Assembly: GCA_000720805.1 (NCBI GenBank)
Contig: JODI01000031.1
Coordinates: forward strand, 30,616-94,615
Origin: Streptomyces violaceoruber
GTDB taxonomy: Bacteria; Actinomycetota; Actinomycetes; Streptomycetales; Streptomycetaceae
Length of the DNA stretch: 64,000 nucleotides
Reading direction: 5' to 3'
Shown here: positions 34,775 through 42,088 of the stretch, piece by piece
Position numbering within the stretch: position 1 is the stretch's first letter
Layout: each line of letters begins with the position of its first letter
Translations under genes and position numbers: made by a program
The notes under the pieces: model-generated
Seen by the model: only the letters and a program-made list of their open reading frames with translations
The model's database searches: none
Told to the model about the DNA's origin: nothing

Positions 34775-35245
34775 GTGGGATCCCATGCCGACGGTGACGG
34801 CTGTACCGGGCCGGATGAGTACTTGATGCGTGCCGGCTACGCGCTGGAAGGAGAGCGCGGCTGCATCGCGGACGCGCGCCGCCACGCCGACGCCCTCCTC
34901 GACAAGGCCCACGCCGACCATGATCTGCCCGTGTCCGCCCGCGCCAGGGACCTGACCCAGCTGGTGGTCAGCGAACTGGTCACCAACGCCCTGAAGTACG
35001 CCCCCGGCCCCGTCCTGATGGAACTGCGCATCAGCGCCCACGCCGTGGACGTCGTCGTGTGGGACAGCGACCCCACCGTTCCCGTGGCCCTGGCCCCTGA
35101 TCCCGACAGGATCGGCCAGCACGGCCTGGAGATCGTCAAGGCCGTCACCGAGTCGCTCTTCACCGAGCAGGAACCGGTGGGAAAGCGCATCACGGCCCGC
35201 ATCGCTCTGTGCCACAGGCCTGAGCCCAACCCCGTCACCGGGTGA
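34775..35245 (+). CDS. RsbW-like ATP-binding protein
   Basis: 156 residues, GTG. HATPase_c fold: LVVSELVTNALKYAPGPV (N box), VVVWDSDPTVP (G1-like), and IGQHGLEIVKAVTESLF (G2-like). Short single-domain proteins of this kind are anti-sigma or switch kinases. It follows the SpoIIE phosphatase by 47 bases on the same strand, so they likely form one signalling pair. Which sigma factor or anti-anti-sigma they serve is not visible in the window. Confidence 0.88.
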   Translation: MGSHADGDGCTGPDEYLMRAGYALEGERGCIADARRHADALLDKAHADHDLPVSARARDLTQLVVSELVTNALKYAPGPVLMELRISAHAVDVVVWDSDPTVPVALAPDPDRIGQHGLEIVKAVTESLFTEQEPVGKRITARIALCHRPEPNPVTG

Positions 35246-35249
35246 CGGA

Positions 35250-35441
35250 TCAGCGCAGAGCGGATGTAAAAGCGACCCAAGCGGAACGGGAGACCAGGAG
35301 GACGGCGCCGTCAGGGTTCTTGCTGTCGCGGACGGGGACGACGGTGGGGAATCCTGGGGCGACTTCGATGCAGTTGCCGCCGTTGGCGTCGCTGTGGCTG
35401 CTCTTGGTCCAGGTCGCGGCGCTGAGATCGTGGCTGTTCAT
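35250..35441 (-). CDS. DUF397 protein, partner of the XRE regulator
   Basis: 63 residues. Typical DUF397: TWTKSSHSDANGGNCIEVAPG..VPVRDSKNPDGAVLLVSRSAWVAFTSAL. In streptomycetes these small proteins pair with XRE/DUF5753 regulators in toxin-antitoxin-like or developmental control modules. Its start at 35441 lies inside the upstream XRE frame, giving a 131 base out-of-frame overlap instead of the usual few bases. GAGAGGTA precedes the ATG. Confidence 0.92.
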   Translation of the reverse strand: MNSHDLSAATWTKSSHSDANGGNCIEVAPGFPTVVPVRDSKNPDGAVLLVSRSAWVAFTSALR

Positions 35442-36270
35442 GATGCTCGTACCTCTCCATCGCGTCGCCGATCAGCGCGGCGGACTCGGGGGCTGACGGA
35501 GAGTCCGCCCTGAGCACATCATAGGTCTGGCTGTGCCGGGCGTAGACGGCCGGATCGCCGTTGAAATGGCCACGGTCAAGCGATTCCGAGTAGACCCACT
35601 CATGCCCGTCGGGCAGTTTGATCAACGACATGGAGCCGCTCGGACGCTCCAGTCCTAGGCGGTCGGCCGGGGCCACCTGGATATGGATGTTGGGGAGCTG
35701 CCCCACGCTGAGCAAATGCGCGCACTGGTCTCGCATGATGGCCCCGCCCCCCACCACGTTGCGCAGACAACTCTCGTCCAGGACGACTGCGTAGAACGGG
35801 CCACCGTCGACCAGGAAGCGCCGCTGTCGGCTCAGACGAGCCCGGACGCGTTCCTCCAACTCGTCGCCGCTCACGAGTCGTGAGAACAGGGCCCGCGCGT
35901 AGTCCTCCGTCTGCAACAGTCCGGGCATCACCCGCTCTTGATACTCCCGCAGAGCAACGGCCACCTCATCCATCTCAGCCCGCCGCCGGAACCAGTCCGG
36001 ATGCTCCACCTGCGGATACCAGTCCACCTTCCCCCACAACCGCGCCAACACCCCACCCGTGCCCAGCACTTCGTCGCACTTCTTCGCGAACGTGTCCTGC
36101 GGTACCCGCGTCCCCGCCTCCACCCGGGCCACGTGTGAGCGGTCGCAGGGGATCTCCTTGGCCAGCCCGTCCTGCGTGAGCAAGGCCGTCTCACGGAAAT
36201 GCCGGAGCACCTCGCCGAACAGGTCGGCGCTGGTCACCCCGGACGCCCCCTCCGCATTGCGCCGCGTCAC
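35311..36270 (-). CDS. XRE helix-turn-helix regulator with DUF5753 domain, 3' end extended
   Basis: 319 residues from GTG at 36270, chosen for AGGAGG five bases upstream. N-terminal HTH: LFGEVLRHFRETALLTQDGLAKEIPCDRSHVARVEAGTRVPQ. The DUF5753 domain then runs MPGLLQTEDYARALF to ALIGDAMERYEH. After the normal family end, about 36 further residues (QPRSQRRDLDQEQPQ..PRQQEP) read out of frame through the DUF397 gene. They look like an accidental extension after loss of the usual stop. Confidence 0.88.
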   Translation of the reverse strand: MTRRNAEGASGVTSADLFGEVLRHFRETALLTQDGLAKEIPCDRSHVARVEAGTRVPQDTFAKKCDEVLGTGGVLARLWGKVDWYPQVEHPDWFRRRAEMDEVAVALREYQERVMPGLLQTEDYARALFSRLVSGDELEERVRARLSRQRRFLVDGGPFYAVVLDESCLRNVVGGGAIMRDQCAHLLSVGQLPNIHIQVAPADRLGLERPSGSMSLIKLPDGHEWVYSESLDRGHFNGDPAVYARHSQTYDVLRADSPSAPESAALIGDAMERYEHHEQPRSQRRDLDQEQPQRRQRRQLHRSRPRIPHRRPRPRQQEP

Positions 36271-36383
36271 CGCGTCCTCCTCCGTGTCAAAGAGCCACTC
36301 GCACGCGCCAGGCATTGATACGGACCGTTCCCGTGAGCGACGCTCGATACACCCAGAGTTACGGAAGGTGCCGGGAGTTGCAC

Positions 36384-37019
36384 ATGCCTGAGCGGTTGGA
36401 ACCGGGAACGCTCGTCTACGACCCACAGACACGCAAGGTGGGCGAGTACCAGGACAGGGTGGGCCCGTACGTGATGCTGCGCCCCGTCGGCGGCGGCCGG
36501 GAGTGGCAGGCGGACCCGGCGCGGATCCGGGCGGCGACGCGGGAGGAACGGCTGAGCGCGGGGGTGAAGGCGCTCAACGACCGCTTCCGGGAGGGCCTGG
36601 TGACGCCGCGTGAGCTGGATGACGTGTCCCGTCCGCCCGTTCCCGTGCCCGACTGCGCCACGTGCGAGGAACTGGCGACCCGTCGGGACGAGGCACGGGC
36701 CGCCTTCGACGGCAGCGCGGAGACGGACGCGAACGTGCTGCTGCGTCAGCACCAGGGCCGTGACCACGCAGCGCCCCCGGCCGCCGGGCGCCGCGTCTTC
36801 CGGTACGTGCCGTACTCGATCGTGCAGGACCCCTCGGCGCGACCGGAGTACGAGGCGTACTGCGTCTCGGGCGAGGAGGCGGACTGCGGGGCGAGTTCGG
36901 GCCCGTGCCAGGCCCCGGCGGAGGTCGAGGAGTGGCAGCGCCGGCACACCCAGGAGACCCGGCACCTGCGCTACCGCCGCAGCTTCGCGGACTACGCCGT
37001 GCTGGAGAGGCAGGGGTAG
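36384..37019 (+). CDS. Apparent fusion of a small actinobacterial protein and a DUF7848-like domain
   Basis: 211 residues, ATG with GGGAG six bases upstream. The N-terminal part (PERLEPGTLVYDPQTRKVGEYQDRVGPYVMLRPVGGGREW) is a small beta domain of a kind I know only as hypothetical. A helical stretch CATCEELATRRDEARAAFDGSAETDANVLLRQHQ is next. The end, RVFRYVPYSIVQDPSARPEYEAYCVSGEEADCG..QRRHTQETRHLRYRRSFADYAVL, is a Cys-rich domain resembling DUF7848. In other streptomycetes I recall these as separate genes. Divergent from the XRE gene, 113 bases apart. Function unknown. Confidence 0.72.
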   Translation: MPERLEPGTLVYDPQTRKVGEYQDRVGPYVMLRPVGGGREWQADPARIRAATREERLSAGVKALNDRFREGLVTPRELDDVSRPPVPVPDCATCEELATRRDEARAAFDGSAETDANVLLRQHQGRDHAAPPAAGRRVFRYVPYSIVQDPSARPEYEAYCVSGEEADCGASSGPCQAPAEVEEWQRRHTQETRHLRYRRSFADYAVLERQG

Positions 37020-37219
37020 CGGAACGCGCCCGGCGTTGAGGCCTCCGCCGTCGCCACCTGTTCCGAGGGCGGTCGCGATGCCCGACTGCCGCACGCGCGG
37101 CGGTGATCGGGACAGGTCACTCGACCGGCTCCTGGACATTTCTGGGGGAATTTTGGCACGGTGAGGTGCGCCGGCCCGTATTCGAACACGTGGTCGATGA
37201 CGCCTTTCGGAGGCCGACC

Positions 37220-38116
37220 GTGCCCCTCGACTTCTACGCCACCCAGAGCCCCTTCTCCGACCCGGGCGACCTCGCCCACCGCTACCGCGACCTGCCCCGC
37301 GACCCCGCCCGACTGGCGCGCGTGGCACGGGATCTGCTCATCCACCGCGTGGAGGGCGAGCTCTTCGGGTACGCCATCCCCGCCGACCGCCTCCACAACG
37401 ACGCCGAGACCCGCTACATCGACGACATACTTCGGATCGTCCTCGGCCGGAACGACGCTCCCCTGACCCGGCGCCGCGAAGTCGACGACCGGTTCGTCGG
37501 GGTGTGCAGGGACTTCACGCTGCTGCACTGCTCGTTCCTGCGCCATGCGGGCGTCCCCGCCCGGCTGCGGTCCGGTTTCGCCGACTACTTCGGTACGGAC
37601 GGCTTCCACTGCGACCACGTGGTCACCGAGTACTGGGACGCGGAACGCGGCTGGCTGCTCGCCGACGCCCAGCTCACCGACCCGGACGTCACCCGGCACT
37701 GGAACGCCGGCTTCGACCCCATGGACGTACCGCGCGACCGCTTCCTCGTCGCGGGCAACGCGTGGCGGGCCATCCGCGAGGGCGGGGCCGATCCGAGGAC
37801 TTTCGGGCTCCATCCGCCGGAGGAGGGACTGTTGTGGGGGGAGCGGTTCGTCGCGGGCAACATCCGGCTCGACCTCGCCGCCCTGAACAAGGTGGAGACG
37901 CTGCTGTGGGACGTCTGGGGAGAGGAGGGCGAGTTCGGCGAGCCCCTGTCCGAGGCGTCCCGCGAGTTCTACGACCGTGTCGCCCTGACCACCGGCGACG
38001 ACGTCCCCTTCGACGCGGCGCGCACGCTCTTCGCCGAGGAGGATGCCCTGCGCACTCCGAGGACGGTGCTGTGCATGGCGCCGTACAACGGGACGAGCCA
38101 CGTCACACTGCGCTGA
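37220..38116 (+). CDS. Transglutaminase-like (papain-fold) protein
   Basis: 298 residues from GTG at 37220 (CGGAGG six bases upstream); the frame stays open further 5'. The catalytic core is GVCRDFTLLHCSFLRHAGVPARLRSGFADYF (Cys in GVCRD) followed by FHCDHVVTEYWDAERGWLLADAQL (His and Asp), the Cys-His-Asp triad of transglutaminase-like proteases. There is no signal peptide, so it is cytoplasmic. Probably a peptidase or amidase of unknown target. Confidence 0.87.
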   Translation: MPLDFYATQSPFSDPGDLAHRYRDLPRDPARLARVARDLLIHRVEGELFGYAIPADRLHNDAETRYIDDILRIVLGRNDAPLTRRREVDDRFVGVCRDFTLLHCSFLRHAGVPARLRSGFADYFGTDGFHCDHVVTEYWDAERGWLLADAQLTDPDVTRHWNAGFDPMDVPRDRFLVAGNAWRAIREGGADPRTFGLHPPEEGLLWGERFVAGNIRLDLAALNKVETLLWDVWGEEGEFGEPLSEASREFYDRVALTTGDDVPFDAARTLFAEEDALRTPRTVLCMAPYNGTSHVTLR

Positions 38117-38140
38117 GCCCGCCCCCCTGCGTCGAGCGCG

Positions 38141-39400
38141 TCAGGCGACGGTCCGCAGTCCGCCCCGGACCGTCGCGCCCGTCCCCCGCACCACCCGATG
38201 CGCACACGCCGCCGCGAGCAGCTCCCCCAGCAGGTCCGGGTCGTCGATCTCCAGGCCGAGGAGGGACTCGATGCGTTCGAGGCGCTGGTAGAGGGACTGG
38301 CGGCCGATGTGGAGCAGGGCTGCCGTGCGGGTCGGGGAGCATCCGTTGCGCAGGTGGACCTCCAGGGTGCGGACGAGGTCGCTGGGGTGGGCCGCCTCCC
38401 AGGCCAGCAGCGGGCCCAGGGCGTGCTGGACCAGCCCCGCCAGGCGCTCCCGGTTGGCGTCCACTCCGCCCCGGGTCAGCTCCCGCTCCAGGGCGAGGGC
38501 GCGGGACGACGTGACCAGCGGGCCGTCCGGAACGCCTGGTCCGGCGGCCGGGACGGTCAGCGCCAGCTCCAGTGTCGTACGGGCCGCCCGCAGCGTGTCG
38601 CTCCAGCGCAGCCAGCCGCCGTCGGCGGTGACGGCATGGCCGACGGCGATGGTGAGTCCGGGGTCGGCGGCGGTGCGGAAGGCGTCCTGGACGGTGCGGA
38701 TGGGGTCGCCGGGACGGTTGCCGTTCAGCGCGAGCAGGGCCAGGACGTCGCCGGGGAAGGCCGCCCGCAGCACGCCCGCCCCGCCGAGCAGCCGTACCGC
38801 CCGGTCCACCGTGGTCACGTCCCGGGTGCCGTGCAGGGACACCCCGACCAGGCGGGCTCCGGGGCCGGGGTGGAACCCGGCCAGCGCCGACCTCGCCTCC
38901 ACCTCCGGCTGGTTGAGCGCGCTCCGGTCCGCCAGGTCCGCCAGAAGGGCCGCCGTGTGGTCGTCGCCCCAGGGGCGGGCCACGGAGCGGCCCGACAGGC
39001 CCCGGGCCACGATCGCCCGGTTCGCGGCCTCGGTGATGCGGACGAAGGGCACGACCCGGCGCAGGGCGAGCAGGGGCAGGCCGAGCCGGCGGGCCTCGTC
39101 GGTCACCTCGGGCGGCATGCTCGGCAGGGCGCGGCCCACCTCCACGGCGAGCCCGGCCGCACCCCGGGCCGCCAGCTCGCGGACGTAGCGGCGGCGGACC
39201 TCCTCGTCGGCGTCGGTCAGTCCGAAACCGTTGGTCAGGAGCAGCTCGCCACCGTCCAGGAAGTTGGCGCCCTCGTACACCTCGCTGGAGTGGACCCAGC
39301 GCACGGGGCGGTCCAGGGCGCCCTCCCCGGCCAGCAGCTCGGGCTCGGCGGCCCGTACCGGGTCAAGGGCCAGGACTTCACGGAGGGTGAGTGCGGGCAC
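38141..39400 (-). CDS. PucR family transcriptional regulator
   Basis: 419 residues from GTG at 39400 (GGAGG five bases upstream). N-terminal PucR domain: LTLREVLALDPVRAAEPELLAGEGALDRPVRWVHSSEV..FLDGGELLLTNGFGL. The C-terminal helix-turn-helix is TLEVHLRNGCSPTRTAALLHIGRQSLYQRLERIESLLGLEIDDPDLLGELLAA. The family often controls purine or nucleobase catabolism. It is divergent from the deaminase-dioxygenase pair, 100 bases apart, and is its likely regulator. Confidence 0.92.
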   Translation of the reverse strand: MPALTLREVLALDPVRAAEPELLAGEGALDRPVRWVHSSEVYEGANFLDGGELLLTNGFGLTDADEEVRRRYVRELAARGAAGLAVEVGRALPSMPPEVTDEARRLGLPLLALRRVVPFVRITEAANRAIVARGLSGRSVARPWGDDHTAALLADLADRSALNQPEVEARSALAGFHPGPGARLVGVSLHGTRDVTTVDRAVRLLGGAGVLRAAFPGDVLALLALNGNRPGDPIRTVQDAFRTAADPGLTIAVGHAVTADGGWLRWSDTLRAARTTLELALTVPAAGPGVPDGPLVTSSRALALERELTRGGVDANRERLAGLVQHALGPLLAWEAAHPSDLVRTLEVHLRNGCSPTRTAALLHIGRQSLYQRLERIESLLGLEIDDPDLLGELLAAACAHRVVRGTGATVRGGLRTVA

Positions 39401-39500
39401 GGGCACCTCCAGGGGCGCTGACAGTTCGTCCGGCTGCGGGATGCCGGGAGAGTACTTTCCGCACGTTGCCCTCGTGTTTCGGCCACAGGAGAGTGAAGGC

Positions 39501-39959
39501 ATGGACCCCATGGATCAGGCGACGGCACGCACCTGGCTCGCCACCGCCGTGGCGGAGGCCCGCGCCGGTCTCGCCGAGGGCGGTATCCCGATCGGCGCCG
39601 CCCTCTACTCCCCCGACGGCACGCTCCTCGGCCGCGGCCACAACCGGCGCGTCCAGGACGACGACCCCTCCATGCACGCGGAGACGTCCGCCTTCCGGGC
39701 GGCGGGACGGCAGCGGTCGTACCGCGGTACGACGATGGTCACGACCCTCTCGCCGTGCTGGTACTGCTCCGGTCTGGTCCGCCAGTTCGGGATCTCCCGG
39801 GTCGTGATCGGCGAGGCGGCCACCTTCCACGGCGGGCACGACTGGCTGGCGGAGCACGGCGTGGAGATCGTGCTCCTGGACGATCCCGAGTGCGTCGCGA
39901 TGATGCGCGACTTCATCAAGAACCATCCGGCACTGTGGAACGAGGACATCGGTGAGTAA
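39501..39959 (+). CDS. Nucleoside/cytosine deaminase, CDA fold
   Basis: 152 residues, ATG at 39501 (AGGAG nine bases upstream; ATG at 39510 is possible). Zinc sites: MHAETSAFRAAG (His-Ala-Glu) and TLSPCWYCSGLVRQFG (PCxxC). The end GHDWLAEHGVEIVLLDDPECVAMMRDFIKNHPALWNEDIGE fits cytosine deaminases of the bacterial/fungal CD type. Releases ammonia from cytosine or a similar base. Its stop overlaps the next gene start by eight bases. Confidence 0.92.
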   Translation: MDPMDQATARTWLATAVAEARAGLAEGGIPIGAALYSPDGTLLGRGHNRRVQDDDPSMHAETSAFRAAGRQRSYRGTTMVTTLSPCWYCSGLVRQFGISRVVIGEAATFHGGHDWLAEHGVEIVLLDDPECVAMMRDFIKNHPALWNEDIGE

Positions 39960-40917
39960 GCCCCGCATTCCCACGATCGACCTGAGGCCCTGGCTGAGCG
40001 GTGACCCCGACGTCCGCGCCGACATCGCCCGGACCGTCGACGAGGCCCTGCAGACCGCCGGGTTCCTGCTGGTCACCGGGCACGGGGTGGATCCGGCCCT
40101 GCGCTCCGGGATCCGGGAGGCCGCGCGGACGTTCTTCCGGCTTCCCGTCGAGGCGAAGCAGCCGTACACCGCGAAGGTCGGCGGGCGCGGCTGGCTCGGG
40201 CCGGGGGCGGAGGCGAACGGCTACTCGGAGGGCACCGAGACCCCGCCCGACCTGAAGGAGTCGCTGACCTTCGCGACGCACGAGCCGTTCGACGACCCGG
40301 ACGTCAACGCCGAGTGGTACGCGCCGAACGTGTGGCCCGCCCAGGTGCCTGAGCTGCGGGTGCTGTGCGAGGAGTACCTGGCCCGGATGGCGGATCTGGA
40401 GAAGGAGCTGCTGTCCCTGCTCGGCGAGGCGCTCGGGCTCGGAACCGACTTCTTCTCCCGGCACATGGACCATCCCACCTACGGCTTCAACATCAACTGG
40501 TACCCGGGCACCGAGATCGTCGGCGAGCCCGAGCCCGGCCAGTTCCGGATCGGCCCGCACACCGACTTCGGCACGGTGACGATCCTCGACCGTCAGGCCG
40601 GGAAGGGTGGCCTGCAGGTGTACACGGACGAGGGTGGCTGGGAGGACGCACCCCACGACCCGGACGCCTTCACGATCAACGTCGGTGACCTGCTGGCCCG
40701 CTGGACCGGCGACCGGTGGCGGTCGGGACGGCACCGGGTGCTGCCTCCGCCTGCCGACGCGCCCGCCGAGGAGCTGATGTCCCTCGTCTACTTCGGCGAG
40801 TGCACGCCGGGAACCCGCGTGGAGTCCATCCCCGCGCCGGTGGGACGGGTGGCGTACGAACCCGTCGACTCGCACGCCTATCTGCGGGCGAAGCTGGACT
40901 CCATCACGGTGGGCTGA
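39952..40917 (+). CDS. Isopenicillin N synthase family Fe(II)/2-oxoglutarate dioxygenase
   Basis: 321 residues; GTG overlaps the deaminase stop by eight bases, so translation is coupled. DIOX_N start: IPTIDLRPWLSGDPDVRADIARTVDEALQTAGFLLVTGHGV. The iron ligands HTDFG (HxD) and the His in SGRHRV, followed by SLVYFGE, give a complete jelly-roll 2-His-1-carboxylate site. Pairing with a cytosine deaminase and PucR suggests oxidation of a nucleobase or its breakdown product. The substrate is unknown. Confidence 0.9.
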   Translation: MSKPRIPTIDLRPWLSGDPDVRADIARTVDEALQTAGFLLVTGHGVDPALRSGIREAARTFFRLPVEAKQPYTAKVGGRGWLGPGAEANGYSEGTETPPDLKESLTFATHEPFDDPDVNAEWYAPNVWPAQVPELRVLCEEYLARMADLEKELLSLLGEALGLGTDFFSRHMDHPTYGFNINWYPGTEIVGEPEPGQFRIGPHTDFGTVTILDRQAGKGGLQVYTDEGGWEDAPHDPDAFTINVGDLLARWTGDRWRSGRHRVLPPPADAPAEELMSLVYFGECTPGTRVESIPAPVGRVAYEPVDSHAYLRAKLDSITVG

Positions 40918-40934
40918 CGGGGCGGTACGGCTCA

Positions 40935-40992
40935 CACGGCGAAGGCCGGTTCCCGTGACCCGGGTGGGTCGGGGGAACCGGCCTTCGCCGTG
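40935..40992. terminator. Long-stem bidirectional terminator
   Basis: CACGGCGAAGGCCGGTTCCC (40935-40954) pairs perfectly over 20 bp with its complement at 40973-40992 around an 18 base loop. It lies between the convergent dioxygenase stop at 40917 and the ccsB stop at 41006 and can serve both. There is no U-tract, as is common in streptomycetes. Confidence 0.9.
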
Positions 40993-41005
40993 AGGTGCCC
41001 GGGTG

Positions 41006-42088
41006 TCAGACCCCGGCGTACGAGTGCATGCCGCCGACGAAGATGTTGACGCCGTAGTAGTTGAACAGCCAGCAGGCGAACGCGGTCAGGGCCAGGTAGG
41101 CGGCCTTGCGGCCCTTCCAGCCGGCCGTGGCGCGGGCGTGCAGGTAGCAGGCGTAGGCGACCCAGGTGATGAACGCCCAGGTCTCCTTGGGGTCCCAGCC
41201 CCAGTAGCGGCCCCACGCGTCGCCCGCCCAGATCGCGCCCGCGATGATCGTGAAGGTCCACAGCGGGAAGACGGCCGCGTTGACGCGGTAGGAGAACTTG
41301 TCCAGCGACGCCGAGGACGGCAGCCGCTCCAGGAACGACGTGGCGAAGGTGCCGGGGGTGCCGCCGTTCGCGAGCTTGTTCTCGTACGAGTCCTTGAACA
41401 GGTAGAGGATCGTGGTGACGGCGCCCACGTAGAAGACCGCGCCGCACAGGATCGCGGTGGACACGTGGATGTACAGCCAGTACGAGTGGAGGGCGGGAAC
41501 CAACTGGTCGCTGGCGGTGTACAAGACAGTGACGGCGATGCCGAGATCGAGGAGGACCGTCGTGATCAGGAACAGCCCGAGCCAGCGCACGTTCTTCCGC
41601 AGCGCGAGCAGCGTCAGGTACACGCCGACGGCCACGGTGGAGAAGGTGATGTTGAACTCGTACATGTTGCCCCACGGCGCCCGCTGCACCGAGAGCGCCC
41701 GCGCGAGCACACCGCCGAGCTCGATCAGGAAAGCCAGGACCGTGAGCGAGACGGCGATACGACCGTAGAGGTCGCCCTGCTCGTCCCCGCCGTGCGCCCC
41801 GGGCCCGTCGGGCACGTCCCGCGCACCCGCCGCGGCCCGCACGACGACCTTGGGACGTTCCATCACGGCGGTGCCGCCGGCGTTCTTCACCGTCACGGCC
41901 GGGGCCTGCGCCTTGCCGGCCGCGTCGCCGGTGAGCGCGGCGGCGGTGCGGCCGATCTTGCTGCGGCTGCCGAAGATCCATTCGGTGATGTAGGCGAAGA
42001 AGGCGAGCGTGTAGACGGCCATCGCGGCGTAGATCAGCGTGTTGCTGAGGTGCGCGAGGTTTTCGTTCGTTGCGGCGGCGAGAGTCAT
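41006..42088 (-). CDS. ccsB: Cytochrome c biogenesis protein CcsB (ResC)
   Basis: 360 residues. Membrane protein with the heme-handling WWD segment WAGDAWGRYWGWDPKETWAFITWVAYACYLHARAT and conserved His residues in nearby loops (HSYWLYIHVS). With ResB it forms the system II cytochrome c synthase that exports heme and attaches it to apocytochromes outside the membrane. ATG overlaps the resB stop (ATGA). A soluble loop of about 60 residues follows the first helix. Last gene of resA-ccdA-resB-ccsB. Confidence 0.95.
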   Translation of the reverse strand: MTLAAATNENLAHLSNTLIYAAMAVYTLAFFAYITEWIFGSRSKIGRTAAALTGDAAGKAQAPAVTVKNAGGTAVMERPKVVVRAAAGARDVPDGPGAHGGDEQGDLYGRIAVSLTVLAFLIELGGVLARALSVQRAPWGNMYEFNITFSTVAVGVYLTLLALRKNVRWLGLFLITTVLLDLGIAVTVLYTASDQLVPALHSYWLYIHVSTAILCGAVFYVGAVTTILYLFKDSYENKLANGGTPGTFATSFLERLPSSASLDKFSYRVNAAVFPLWTFTIIAGAIWAGDAWGRYWGWDPKETWAFITWVAYACYLHARATAGWKGRKAAYLALTAFACWLFNYYGVNIFVGGMHSYAGV

